Assembly (NCBI GenBank): GCA_041391745.1
Contig: JAWKNK010000015.1
Coordinates: forward strand, 1 to 64,000
Reading direction: 5' to 3'
Source of the DNA: JAIXWP01 sp041391745
Lineage (GTDB): Bacteria; Bacteroidota; Bacteroidia; Flavobacteriales_D; Sanyastnellaceae
DNA: 64,000 nucleotides
The notes beneath the pieces are model-generated. The model was not told the DNA's origin. It searched no databases and saw only the letters and a list, made by a program, of their open reading frames with translations. This document shows, one piece after another, positions 54,317 through 63,839 of the stretch. Within the stretch, counting starts at the first letter, position 1. Each line of letters opens with the position of its first letter. Both the position numbers and the translations under genes were made by a program.

Positions 54317-54354
54317 GAGGTCTTCTTTTTTAAAAAGAAGACCTCTTTTTTTTA
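54317..54354 (+). terminator. Rho-independent terminator after the MORN gene
   Basis: GAGGTCTTCTTTTT at 54317-54330 pairs with AAAAAGAAGACCTC ending at about 54345, with almost no loop, then eight T. It lies 18 nt after the stop. Confidence 0.9.
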
Positions 54355-54387
54355 CATAAATCCCTCAACCCTTATTTACTTTGCAAC

Positions 54388-55857
54388 ATGGAGCAAAAGC
54401 TAAGTATTTACAACAGTCTATCTCGTAAGAAAGAAATATTTGAACCCATCGTAGAAGGAAATGTCGGCATGTATGTTTGCGGACCTACCGTTTACAGCGA
54501 TGTGCATTTGGGTAACGTGCGTACATTTTTGACGTTCGATATCGTTTATCGCTACCTTCAATTTCTAGGCTATAAAGTGCGCTATGTCCGCAACATAACG
54601 GACGTTGGACACCTCGTAGGTGATGGAGATGAAGGCGAAGACAAGATTGCTAAAAAGGCTAAGCTCGAGAAACTGGAGCCGATGGAAATCGTGCAGAAGT
54701 ACACCAATGGTTTCCATGATGTAATGCGCATTTTCAATATTCTCAACCCAAGCATTGAACCAACAGCGACAGGGCACATCCTGGAGCAAATTGAAATGAT
54801 TCAAGAAATCATTGACAACGGTTACGGCTATGAAAGCAATGGCTCGGTATATTTTGACGTCAGAAAATTCAACGAAAAATATCCATACGGCAAATTGAGC
54901 GGTCGAGTAATCGACGACTTGTATACCAACACTCGTGACTTGGACGGCCAAGATGAAAAGCGTGACCCGTTGGACTTTGCAATTTGGAAAAAGGCGGACC
55001 CCATTCATATTATGCAGTGGAATAGTCCTTGGGGCAAAGGCTTTCCAGGTTGGCACTTGGAGTGTTCTGTAATGAGCACCAAGTACCTCGGAAAAACGTT
55101 TGATATACACGGTGGTGGAATGGATCTTAAATTCCCACACCACGAATGTGAGATTGCCCAAAACGTGGGTGCCACAGGACACGAGCCTGTGAAGTATTGG
55201 ATGCATGGAAATATGCTTACTGTGAATGGCAGAAAGATGGCAAAGAGCGAAGGCAATGGATTCACTCCGGAAGAATTGATCACAGGAAATCATAAATTGC
55301 TCGATAAAGGCTACTCACCTATGACGGTGCGTTTCTTTATGCTGCAAGGGCACTATACCTCTACGCTAGACTTCAGTAACGAAGCGTTGCAAGCGGCTGA
55401 GAAAGGCTACAAGCGCATGGTAGCAGCAATCAAGTTGCTAGACAAACTCGTACCTTCTGAAAGCAGTGATGAGAATATTACTACTTGGAAAGATGCTTGT
55501 TATGAAGCCATGAATGACGACTTCAATACACCTATATTAATTTCACAATTGTTTGAAGGTGTTAGAATCATCAACTCGGCAAAAGAAGGTAAATTAAAGT
55601 TAACAGCAGCGGATATCGAATTATTAAAAGCTACCTTCGAATCATTCTTCTATGATGTACTTGGTTTGCAAGCTGAGGATGCGGGCAGCAATGATGCATT
55701 GACAGATAATTTAATGGATTTCATTTTGAATATGCGAACTACTGCGAAGTCCAATAAAGATTTTGCAACAAGCGATTTGATTAGAGATACATTGGCGAAG
55801 ATGAATATTCAAATCAAAGACACAAAAGAAGGTACCACCTGGTCAATAAACGATTAA
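54388..55857 (+). CDS. cysS: Cysteinyl-tRNA synthetase
   Basis: Charges tRNA-Cys; 489 aa, standard. Class I signatures: CGPTVYSDVHLGNVRTFLTFD near the N-terminus (zinc Cys and HIGH-like HLGN), the zinc ligands in WHLECSVMS and FPHHECEIAQ, and KMAKSEGN. DALR-type anticodon domain at the C-terminus. The region before the ATG has TTACTTTGC, one mismatch from a -7 box, 18 nt upstream. It is followed 2 nt later by the M28 peptidase gene, so the two are co-transcribed. Confidence 0.97.
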   Translation: MEQKLSIYNSLSRKKEIFEPIVEGNVGMYVCGPTVYSDVHLGNVRTFLTFDIVYRYLQFLGYKVRYVRNITDVGHLVGDGDEGEDKIAKKAKLEKLEPMEIVQKYTNGFHDVMRIFNILNPSIEPTATGHILEQIEMIQEIIDNGYGYESNGSVYFDVRKFNEKYPYGKLSGRVIDDLYTNTRDLDGQDEKRDPLDFAIWKKADPIHIMQWNSPWGKGFPGWHLECSVMSTKYLGKTFDIHGGGMDLKFPHHECEIAQNVGATGHEPVKYWMHGNMLTVNGRKMAKSEGNGFTPEELITGNHKLLDKGYSPMTVRFFMLQGHYTSTLDFSNEALQAAEKGYKRMVAAIKLLDKLVPSESSDENITTWKDACYEAMNDDFNTPILISQLFEGVRIINSAKEGKLKLTAADIELLKATFESFFYDVLGLQAEDAGSNDALTDNLMDFILNMRTTAKSNKDFATSDLIRDTLAKMNIQIKDTKEGTTWSIND

Positions 55858-55859
55858 CA

Positions 55860-56885
55860 ATGCGCAAAATCCACTTCTTTCTACTTCTTGCAGTTTCTGG
55901 AATTGTTCTTACGTTTTCTAGCTGTGACAGTGACACACCTCAACAGAAAAAAAATACAGACACACCGCCAGTAGCGCAAATCTCAGTTCCTCGTTTTCAG
56001 AAAGACAGTGCATACGCATATATTCAAAAACAGGTCGATTTCGGACCACGCGTTCCAGGTTCTGATGCACATAAAAAATGCGGAGACTGGATGGTTCAGC
56101 AACTAAAATCATATGGATTCAATGTGATCGAACAAACCAGCACAGTAACCACATACGACGGTAAGTCTGTTCCTCTAAGAAATATCATTGGAGAATTTAA
56201 TCCAGCGGCAAGAAAAAGAATTGCTCTCGCAGCACACTGGGACACACGACCATTTGCTGATAAAGACAGTGATGAGTCACTTTGGAAAAAACCAATAGAC
56301 GGTGCTAATGACGGCGCTTCCGGAGTAGGTGTTTTACTAGAAATTGCACGACTCATTGCTGCTCAACAACCATCTGTTGGAATTGACATATTATTCTTTG
56401 ATGTGGAAGACTACGGTAGTCCGGAATTTTATAATTCATACGATGGCAATGAATCTTTGACATGGTGTTTAGGCTCTCAATATTGGATGCGTGTTCCGCA
56501 CAAGACAGGTTACTTTGCTCAAGCCGGAATATTGCTTGATATGGTTGGAGCCAAAGACGCTACATTCAATAAGGAAGGCAAGTCAATGGAAATGGCTATT
56601 GGCACCGTTGGTCGCGTTTGGAGCATTGCTGAATCACTCGGATATGGCGGATATTTTAGAGATCGTAATATTCAAGAAATTGTAGATGACCACCAGTTCA
56701 TGAACTTCGCTGGTGTACCTACCATCGACATCATAGATATGCGCCCCTCAGTTCAAGCTATGGGATTGAGCGGCTATGAATTCGGTGGTTTTCATCACAC
56801 ACACAATGACAACATGAGTGTGATTGATAAAAATACTTTAGATGCAGTAGGCACCACTGTGACCCACTTCGTTTACAAATTTTAA
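55860..56885 (+). CDS. M28-family lipoprotein (glutaminyl cyclase-like)
   Basis: 341-aa lipoprotein: signal ends IVLTFSSC. Zinc-dependent M28 fold with ligand motifs AAHWDTRPFADKD (His and Asp), DGANDGASGVGVLLE, FFDVEDYGSP, MVGAKDATF and HHTHNDNMS (C-terminal His). The set with PFADKD and the VEDYG segment resembles bacterial glutaminyl-peptide cyclotransferases (QC), which form N-terminal pyroglutamate, as much as aminopeptidases. Many Bacteroidota secreted proteins begin with Gln after signal cleavage, which fits a QC role. It overlaps the convergent lipase by 4 nt. Confidence 0.88.
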   Translation: MRKIHFFLLLAVSGIVLTFSSCDSDTPQQKKNTDTPPVAQISVPRFQKDSAYAYIQKQVDFGPRVPGSDAHKKCGDWMVQQLKSYGFNVIEQTSTVTTYDGKSVPLRNIIGEFNPAARKRIALAAHWDTRPFADKDSDESLWKKPIDGANDGASGVGVLLEIARLIAAQQPSVGIDILFFDVEDYGSPEFYNSYDGNESLTWCLGSQYWMRVPHKTGYFAQAGILLDMVGAKDATFNKEGKSMEMAIGTVGRVWSIAESLGYGGYFRDRNIQEIVDDHQFMNFAGVPTIDIIDMRPSVQAMGLSGYEFGGFHHTHNDNMSVIDKNTLDAVGTTVTHFVYKF

Positions 56886-57970
56886 TTTCGCTCTGCCAAA
56901 TAGATGTACGGCTGCATCATATGATGCACGAAAGGTGTAGCATCATTGTCCGGATATTTTTCAAAATAATCCGATTCCGGCCACAGTACATAATACTGTC
57001 CTGCTCGCGTGAAATTGCTGCCATCAAAAAATTCAGGTTTTGAATATTCAGCAATCACTTTTTGCACCATAGGATACGTTTTCAAACCAAGATATTTCTG
57101 ATAGGTTTCGTGTGCTTCACGAGTACTTCCATTCAGCTTATTGTAAATTTTCTTCATTACCAATCGGGCACCCAGCTTTTGTTTTGAAATTAAATCATCT
57201 GCATTTTTAAATGGATTGGTCGGATTAAAATCATTCAATGTTTGAATGCTCATAGGCACTTCTGGCACCCAGTCGGCAGCATTAACCACCGTAATTCCAT
57301 AGCTTCGCATTCTCGCTTCATAGTCGTAAGCAAAATGTAAATTCCCCGGCTTAGGTGCCGCGCTCGCTATCGTTTTAATAATAATGTCCTCTGGAATTTT
57401 TCCTTCTGCTTTTAAATTTAATAAGTGAGCAGTAAGCAAAATACTCAGCGCTCCGCCCTGACTATGTCCGTGTATAATGAAGTTTTTAATTCCCGATTGA
57501 TAGCACGAATCTAATTTTTGCTGAATATCTCCAGCCATAGATGCCATACCTAGGAGCCATCCGGCATGCACGGCCGCTTCTGGATGTCGTGATAAATTAT
57601 AATCGAATTTTCGCCCTCCTTTGAGTACTATACTTCCCTTTGCCGGAGTTAGCACCGCATAAAAATTTTCCAACCAACTTTCATTTTTTGAAGTGGTTCC
57701 TCTGAGGCAAATTAGAGCAACACCGTTGTCATCAATCCATAAATCCCAGAGATTATCCAATCCCATTATTGGGGAGCGATATACCTGATGAAACTTTTCA
57801 GGTTCACCAATTTTATTGTAAAATGTAGAATCACCGAAACGAGATGTCACCTTCATCATTTCGATAAACTCCAACTTGTCATATCCTGGAAAAACCAAAG
57901 TATCCTGAGCGAACGCCTCTATCTGCTGCCACAAGATAATGAGCAGAAAAATGGATTTAAGAAATTTCAT
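56882..57970 (-). CDS. Exported class 3 lipase-like protein
   Basis: 362-aa exported serine hydrolase. Signal MKFLKSIFLLIILWQQIEAFAQ. Lipase class 3 (Lip3) marks are ALICLRGTTS (oxyanion region) and the nucleophile elbow IIHGHSQGGALSILL, with a probable acid in AADWVPEVP. HH near the C-terminus (ATPFVHHMMQPY) may supply the catalytic histidine. There is no T9SS sorting domain, so it is probably periplasmic or outer-membrane associated. It follows the TolB/barrel gene on the minus strand with a 5-nt gap. Confidence 0.85.
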   Translation of the reverse strand: MKFLKSIFLLIILWQQIEAFAQDTLVFPGYDKLEFIEMMKVTSRFGDSTFYNKIGEPEKFHQVYRSPIMGLDNLWDLWIDDNGVALICLRGTTSKNESWLENFYAVLTPAKGSIVLKGGRKFDYNLSRHPEAAVHAGWLLGMASMAGDIQQKLDSCYQSGIKNFIIHGHSQGGALSILLTAHLLNLKAEGKIPEDIIIKTIASAAPKPGNLHFAYDYEARMRSYGITVVNAADWVPEVPMSIQTLNDFNPTNPFKNADDLISKQKLGARLVMKKIYNKLNGSTREAHETYQKYLGLKTYPMVQKVIAEYSKPEFFDGSNFTRAGQYYVLWPESDYFEKYPDNDATPFVHHMMQPYIYLAERN

Positions 57971-57975
57971 TTCTA

Positions 57976-60900
57976 TTAAAAATCTAAATTAAGAGAGAGG
58001 TAGAAAACACGTGGCAGAGTGATACCATCATCAACGCCCCAAGCCCAATCCGCACGAATGAAATAGCCTAGAACTCTTGATCGAAGACCAAAGCCGTAAC
58101 CATAGATGATTGGTTCTTTATTGTTGTCAATTTCAACTGTAATCGGATTCTGATAAAGCGTAGTTTGATTAAACAAGTTATCATTACCATAAGGCGATTT
58201 TCCTGTCCAAGCCGAACCTGCGTCGAAGAATCCAATCAATTGGAAGTTCTGTACAAAATCACTCTTGATAGGCTTTCTCATAAAGTACTTGAATACCGGC
58301 CAACGTAGTTCTGCATTCATTAAAGCAAACGAATTTCCGTTTCTTGAATTGACATAGAATCCTCTCATCGGCCCCGTAAAGGTTTGATGATAGAATACCG
58401 CCGTATCGAGAGGAGGAAGCGAATTATCCACGCGCTGGAATAACCAGTTATCAACCCCTCCGAGATAATGTGCAAGCTTGTATCTACCAAAGGTGGTTGA
58501 TCCAGAGAATCGAATTGCTGCAATTAAATCACGGTGGATTTTTCTGTAATGTCTGAAATCAAAGCCGGCCACATTGAAGTCGGTCTTTCTATCCCATACA
58601 TCTGGTCTTTGATAGCGCTCTACCCAAAGTTTGTAGCGCGTACCATTAAATAAATTTAATCCGCGATTTACAGTGTTGTCAAATACATATTCGGCGCGAA
58701 CACCTACTTGATAGGTATTGACAGTTCTTTGAACCAAGCTCACCGGATCAATACTCGATGTGATGGTGCGGTCTTGTCTTACGATTCCAGTAACTCTCAC
58801 ACTCGCCAATTCGGTAAATGGATATTTCCATTGGTAGGAAATAGAATGCGTGTGAATTTTGTAGTAATTGATATTATCGAGTGTCGTCTGCGACTGACGC
58901 TGCAGCATAATTTTTTTATCAACTCGTCCCTTCAAATTTTCGAAGCTTGCACCGAAGTCATTGTTTTGAAGATCGAATGATAAGCGAACTCCACCCACCA
59001 ATTTATAATCTTCGAACAAATCGCTTAAGCCAAATTTCATCAGTCCTGAAATACCCGGATTGATGGACGTTGGAGAAGTAAATTTTTGATAAAAAGAATT
59101 GGTAAAGCTGTTGTCGATTTGACTCAATACATAATCCGTTGCAAAGTTTAATCGATACAATCTCGACTTTGGTATTTGAACAATTTTTTGAGCTGAATCG
59201 CTTAGCTCCTCTTTTGTGCCATCTGGTTTAATTTCTTGAATTCTTACACTTTCCTTTTCGTAAGTGTAATTTCTCCTTTCATCTTCGAATTGATAATTAT
59301 GAATATCTACTTCATTAGGTCCTATTGAATCAGGCTTCAAAGCGAGATATTCCATTTGCCCTGCTCCTGTTCCATCTCCAAATGATTTATTGTCACCAAA
59401 CGAACCGTTCAAGAGAACATCTTCATTTCTGTTTTGCCAACTCACAATTGGGCGACTTCCCTTTTTGAAGAGCAAAGTATAATCCCCAGAGCTTGAATTA
59501 AATTGATAATCGAGTGGTTGCTTTTTGAAATTGGTAAGCAGCGATTCCGTAGTGAAATATCTGTAATGTATTGTAGTATCAATTCTTGAAATCGCACTAT
59601 CTATTGTAGCCAAGTACCTGTTGTCGTTTCCGAGACTATTACCCAGATAGGTGAAATGTTTTGGTTTGTACTCAAATGGATGATGCTCATCCACATCAGG
59701 AGTATTGGTAACTCTTTCTAGAATTTTCGATCTATTTTCATAATCGAAAATGAAAATGTCTTTGTTCAAATTCACTAATTCGCCATCGTCCTTTCTAAGT
59801 GTATCATCAGGCCTATTGGATGAAAAGATGATTCGTGAATCATTTTCAATGAAGCGTGCATTCAGATCATCATAAATATCAAAAGTCAGTTGCTCCTGGT
59901 TGTTTCCTAAAACCTGATAAACATAAATATCCGTTTGACCTTTGTTTACACCCGTAAAGACAATTTTCTTTCCATCATTGCTGTACTGAATATCTACGAC
60001 TTTCTCAATTCGGAAAAGTTCTTTTTCAATTTTCTTTTTATCACCAAATTGGTAATTACCTATAAACGCGCGCCCTCTTCTTTCGAAAATGTATGTGAGT
60101 ACCTCTGAGCTAGGATGCCAAGCTAGGATTGGAAAGGAATCATCTACAAGACGGTCTAAGCGGTATTCTTTCTTTACAATACGTTTGAGTTTGTCTTTTT
60201 GAAGATCATAAATCCAAATTTTGTATTGCCCCATCTCATTGGTCACAAAGGCCATTTTATTGCCATCGGGAGAAAGCTTAAACTGTGAGTACTGATATTT
60301 CTTTTTGTACTTCACTTGCAGCTCGCCCATTTTTTTTTCGAGCTTCTTCCACTCTTTCCATTCTTTCTTAGTGGCATTATCACTTGGGCGCGGCTGCAAT
60401 CCGGGCACAAGTGTTTCTTTTGAAGTGCTGTATTTTTCTTTGTAATATTTTAAAAAATCGGCAGTCACACTTTGAGTATCCAATCCAAGAACGAAAAGGA
60501 ATCCGCTTTCAATATTGCGGCTTAATCGTGTCATGTAAAGAATATTGGGGACTACATTTTCACCATACACATCTGCGATATATTGCCAGAACGCATGTCC
60601 CACCAATTTTGCTTCGTTTCCTTCGAGACGGTTTATTGATTTGAGTTTTTTATTCTGAACGAAATCTTTCATAAAAGCTTCGCTGTCGCGCGAAGCAGAC
60701 TTTGCAGCAAAACTCACGATTCCTTGCTCATACCACGTAGGCATGCTCAGCAAAGTAGAACTCTTCAATACATCTTTCCAATCGCCGCCATACATCATAT
60801 TATTGAACACTACGCGCGACATGCTTTCTCTTATTTGTTTTTCTAGTGCGCGGTGATCGGTTTCATAATAGACAAACATTTTGTTGCCCATAATTCTTGC

Positions 60901-61254
60901 GGCACCACCGATATTGTATTGATCGTCGTTAGAAATACCAATATTGCTTTGCCTGAATTCGCTCTGTTTCGAATAGCAGAGAATTTGAACCTTATCATCG
61001 ATTGAATAGTCGAAGAATTTTTCGATATCCTTTTTATTCTTTTCAGCGGAAACTAAAACGTATTGAGCTAAATTTTCTCCTCCGATATAATAGTAAACTT
61101 CAAAATTGTCTGTAGGATAATAGAACCACTCGAATTCGCGATACTGCACTCTGTTTTTTCCGAATTCCATGTTTGACCCTTGATAGAACTGCCCCACTCC
61201 GCTGAGCGACAGCAACATACCCATCAATGCAAACAGAAAACGAAATTTGTACAT
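57976..61254 (-). CDS. TolB-like propeller fused to an outer-membrane barrel
   Basis: 1092-aa exported protein, signal ending MLLSLSGVGQ. Three parts are visible. Residues about 25-270 resemble a peptidase-MA-like domain (WFYYPTDNFEVYYYIGG, MPTWYEQGIVSFAAK), but no complete zinc HExxH motif is seen. Residues about 300-560 form a TolB/PD40 propeller (YSQFKLSPDGNKMAFVTNEMGQYKIWIYDLQ, IVFTGVNKGQTDIYVYQ, RIIFSSNRPDD). From about residue 700 the sequence is strand-rich and ends like a BamA/Omp85-type barrel (GFFDAGSAWTGKSPYG, GYGFGLRSRVLGYFIRADWAWG, PRVFYLSLNLDF). Homologues are usually annotated TolB. It is in one run with the lipase. Confidence 0.85.
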   Translation of the reverse strand: MYKFRFLFALMGMLLSLSGVGQFYQGSNMEFGKNRVQYREFEWFYYPTDNFEVYYYIGGENLAQYVLVSAEKNKKDIEKFFDYSIDDKVQILCYSKQSEFRQSNIGISNDDQYNIGGAARIMGNKMFVYYETDHRALEKQIRESMSRVVFNNMMYGGDWKDVLKSSTLLSMPTWYEQGIVSFAAKSASRDSEAFMKDFVQNKKLKSINRLEGNEAKLVGHAFWQYIADVYGENVVPNILYMTRLSRNIESGFLFVLGLDTQSVTADFLKYYKEKYSTSKETLVPGLQPRPSDNATKKEWKEWKKLEKKMGELQVKYKKKYQYSQFKLSPDGNKMAFVTNEMGQYKIWIYDLQKDKLKRIVKKEYRLDRLVDDSFPILAWHPSSEVLTYIFERRGRAFIGNYQFGDKKKIEKELFRIEKVVDIQYSNDGKKIVFTGVNKGQTDIYVYQVLGNNQEQLTFDIYDDLNARFIENDSRIIFSSNRPDDTLRKDDGELVNLNKDIFIFDYENRSKILERVTNTPDVDEHHPFEYKPKHFTYLGNSLGNDNRYLATIDSAISRIDTTIHYRYFTTESLLTNFKKQPLDYQFNSSSGDYTLLFKKGSRPIVSWQNRNEDVLLNGSFGDNKSFGDGTGAGQMEYLALKPDSIGPNEVDIHNYQFEDERRNYTYEKESVRIQEIKPDGTKEELSDSAQKIVQIPKSRLYRLNFATDYVLSQIDNSFTNSFYQKFTSPTSINPGISGLMKFGLSDLFEDYKLVGGVRLSFDLQNNDFGASFENLKGRVDKKIMLQRQSQTTLDNINYYKIHTHSISYQWKYPFTELASVRVTGIVRQDRTITSSIDPVSLVQRTVNTYQVGVRAEYVFDNTVNRGLNLFNGTRYKLWVERYQRPDVWDRKTDFNVAGFDFRHYRKIHRDLIAAIRFSGSTTFGRYKLAHYLGGVDNWLFQRVDNSLPPLDTAVFYHQTFTGPMRGFYVNSRNGNSFALMNAELRWPVFKYFMRKPIKSDFVQNFQLIGFFDAGSAWTGKSPYGNDNLFNQTTLYQNPITVEIDNNKEPIIYGYGFGLRSRVLGYFIRADWAWGVDDGITLPRVFYLSLNLDF

Positions 61255-61331
61255 AGGCCGAATGATAGCTTGCTAATTTACGTCTAAATATACCAATTCA
61301 TCCTTGATTACCCTATATAAATTGTAATTCT

Positions 61332-61339
61332 TAGCTTTG
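61332..61339 (+). promoter_or_regulatory. Putative -7 promoter box for the MBL gene (TAGCTTTG)
   Basis: Exact TAnnTTTG match ending 18 nt before the ATG at 61358, in the divergent gap to the TolB/barrel gene. It overlaps an upstream in-frame TTG (61337), which supports the ATG as the start. Confidence 0.5.
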
Positions 61340-61357
61340 TCCCTTAAACTCGAGCCT

Positions 61358-62011
61358 ATGTCACTCCATCTCTTCACTTTCAATGCTTTTCAGGAAAACA
61401 CCTATGTGCTTGTAAATGAAAATTCAGAAGCCATTGTTTTCGATCCCGGAATGTCGGATAGTTTCGAGGAAAAGGTATTCTCCGATTTTCTGGATAGAAA
61501 TGGTTTAACGCTGAAAATGATATTGAACACCCATTGTCACATCGACCATATTTTGGGAATTGATTTTGTAAAAAGAAAGTATGCCGCTCCATTCTACGCA
61601 CATCAAAAAGACCTTGAGGTGATTGAGCGTGCAGAGCGCTCAGCAGCAATGTGGAACATTTCATTTAATGGCTGTCCTGCTCCTGACCATTTTCTAAATG
61701 AAGGAGATATTATAGAGTTTGGTCAGTACAAATTGGAAGTGGTTTTCGTGCCCGGCCATTGTCCCGGACACGTCGCTTTTATTGATCACACGCATAAACA
61801 AGTAATTATCGGCGACGTGCTTTTCAAAGGCAGCGTCGGTCGAGTTGATTTACCCGGTTGCAATGCCGCGGACTTGGTCAATTCTTTACAAGAGAAAATT
61901 TACAAGCTTCCAGAAGACTATGTTGTACATCCTGGGCACGGTCCTTCCACTACAATAGGAGAAGAAAAACATTCGAACCATTTTGTGGGAGCCGATTACA
62001 GTCGGCTGTGA
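61358..62011 (+). CDS. MBL-fold metallohydrolase (glyoxalase II-like)
   Basis: 217-aa cytoplasmic metallo-beta-lactamase-fold enzyme of the hydroxyacylglutathione hydrolase-like group. Metal ligands: THCHIDH (HxHxDH), the His in FVPGHCPGHV, the Asp in VIIGDVLF and the final His in VVHPGHGP. ENTYVL near the N-terminus is typical. ATG 61358 is preferred to a TTG at 61337. The substrate may be a hydroxyacyl thioester. It is convergent with the histidine kinase gene, whose stop codon begins immediately after this one. Confidence 0.92.
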   Translation: MSLHLFTFNAFQENTYVLVNENSEAIVFDPGMSDSFEEKVFSDFLDRNGLTLKMILNTHCHIDHILGIDFVKRKYAAPFYAHQKDLEVIERAERSAAMWNISFNGCPAPDHFLNEGDIIEFGQYKLEVVFVPGHCPGHVAFIDHTHKQVIIGDVLFKGSVGRVDLPGCNAADLVNSLQEKIYKLPEDYVVHPGHGPSTTIGEEKHSNHFVGADYSRL

Positions 62012-63061
62012 TTATTTCGCTTTTTTCAGTGTGAAAGCAAATGTACTTCCCACCTCTTCACTGCTTCGGACGGAGATGGTTTGTTTGTGCCCTTCTATAA
62101 TGTGTTTGCATATGGCCAGTCCCAAACCTGAACCGCCTTCATTTCGTGAGCGACTCTTATCGACACGATAGAATCTTTCGAAAATACGAGGGATGTGTTC
62201 CTTAGCTATACCCACCCCATTATCAGCCACCTCAATCAAAATACTATCATCCATATCGTAAAAACGAATTCTGGTTTCTCCATTTTCCTTTCCGTAGTTA
62301 ATACTGTTTACTAGAAGATTGGTAAATACTTGTTGAATGCGTTTTGGATCTGCCAACACCCAGATAGGTCGCTCGTTGGTATTTTTAAATCGAAGTGTAA
62401 TATTCTTTTCCTTGGCTTTCTGTTCCAACGAATCCATCATTTGACGGGCCATATCCACGATATCAAATCGTTTCATGTCGAATTTCATTCCTTCGCTTTC
62501 AAAACGTGTAATTTGATCCAAATCCTGAATCAAATCACTCAGTCGATCGCAGTTGGAAGATGCCTTTTGAAGAAATTTTACGGTCAATTCCTTATCATCC
62601 AGTTCACTTTCTAGCAAAGTGTCGATGTAACCTTGAATATTGAAAATGGGCGTTTTCAATTCATGCGCCAGGTTTCCGATGAATTCCTTTCTGAAGGTTT
62701 CGGAATCTTTTAGCGCTTTAACTTCTTTGACCTTTTCTTCAGCCCAATCTGCCACTTCACGATTCACCAAACTCAACACGTCAGAACTCATTCTGATTTG
62801 TGGCTTGATATCCGAGCCACTTGATTTCATCGTGTGAATGGTCTTGTAGATGATTTTTACCTTTTGATAAAGGAATTTATCGATATAGTAAAAAACGATA
62901 AAATAGGAAATACCGAAACCCGGCACCTAAATGCGAGTAACCACAGCCATTCGAATTCGCGATCTAGAGAATATACTACGAGAATAAGTTAGCGCCAACA
63001 ATCCTCCTGTGATCAGGATTGAAGAATTAAGAGCAACACTTTTCGGAGTATTTTGAGTCAT
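62012..63061 (-). CDS. PhoR-like sensor histidine kinase (frameshifted N-terminus)
   Basis: Membrane sensor kinase. The uninterrupted part (62012 to about 62926) carries a second membrane segment (ISYFIVFYYIDKFLYQ), the dimerisation/H-box FIGNLAHELKTPIFNIQGYI and the ATPase boxes QVFTNLLVNSINYG, VADNGVGIAKEHIPRIFERFYRVDKSRSRNEGGSGLGLAICKHI. Upstream, an ATG at 63061 overlapping the regulator stop (TAATG) starts MTQNTPKSVALNSS and a first membrane helix; the frame then changes at about 62984 and again near 62930 before the main frame resumes. Repaired, the protein has about 349 aa and two membrane helices with a short loop. The indels are probably sequence errors. Confidence 0.88.
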
Positions 63062-63738
63062 TAAGGCTCAAATTTATAGCCTACTCCCTTTACTGTCTTA
63101 AAATTATCATCACCAAGTTTTTCACGAAGTTTGCGGATATGAACATCAATCGTTCTATCACCCACAATCACATCGTTGCCCCATACGTTGGCCAGAATGG
63201 TTTCACGGGTGAAAACCTACCTGGAGCGGAAGTTAGAAGAGTGAAGCAATTCAAACTCCTTTTTTGGAAGGTTCAACTGATTGCCATCTTTAAAAACTAC
63301 ATATCTTTCTTTGTCGATAACTATTCCATGATCAGGAGTCGGCATCGTATCCGCTTCCATTGGAATATTTCTTCTAAGAAGTGCTTTTACTCTTGAAACC
63401 AAGACACGAGGCTTGATCGGCTTAGCGATATAATCGTCTGCTCCGGCGTCAAAACCTGCTATTTGAGAGTAGTCTTCATTTCTCGCTGTGAGAAATGCTA
63501 CCAAAACATTCTTAAGTTGTTCCGTATCGCGGATTTCACGGCAAGTTTCCATCCCGTCCATTCCCGGCATCATCACATCCAACAAAATCAAATCTGGGAT
63601 TACGCGTCTTGCGACTTCAAGACCATCTCTGCCGTTATTAGCAGTGTGTACTTCGAATCCTTCTTTTTCCAGATTGAATCCAATCAAATCTAGAATATCC
63701 TGTTCGTCATCTACAAGAAGTACTTTTTGTTTACTCAT
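63061..63738 (-). CDS. PhoB/OmpR-family response regulator (paired indels)
   Basis: Two-component regulator, about 225 aa once repaired. The receiver has the acidic pair in LLVDDEQDILDLI, the phospho-acceptor Asp in LILLDVMMPGMDGMETCR, T/A in AFLTARNE and K in YIAKPIKPR. The winged-helix DNA-binding domain begins at LNLPKKEFELL and continues VFTRETILANVWG, RTIDVHIRKLREKLG and VKGVGYKFEP. Between them the frame slips: an extra base near 63232-63243 and a missing G near 63213-63217 create an in-frame TAG at 63217-63219. Restoring both gives the expected LLHFLTSAPGRVFTRE. The stop overlaps the kinase start. Confidence 0.9.
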
Positions 63739-63839
63739 GTTTTGTTCTTTTGACGATGCGAAAGTAAAATTGCATCGTTAAGGCAAGGTTAACAAACAAT
63801 AAACGCTAAGCTATCTAAAAAATAATGTTACTTCGCGTC

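Noticed and set aside
54565..55293. 242-codon minus-strand reading frame
   Set aside because: Lies wholly inside cysS, which is a full-length, motif-complete gene; antisense frame has no recognisable features.
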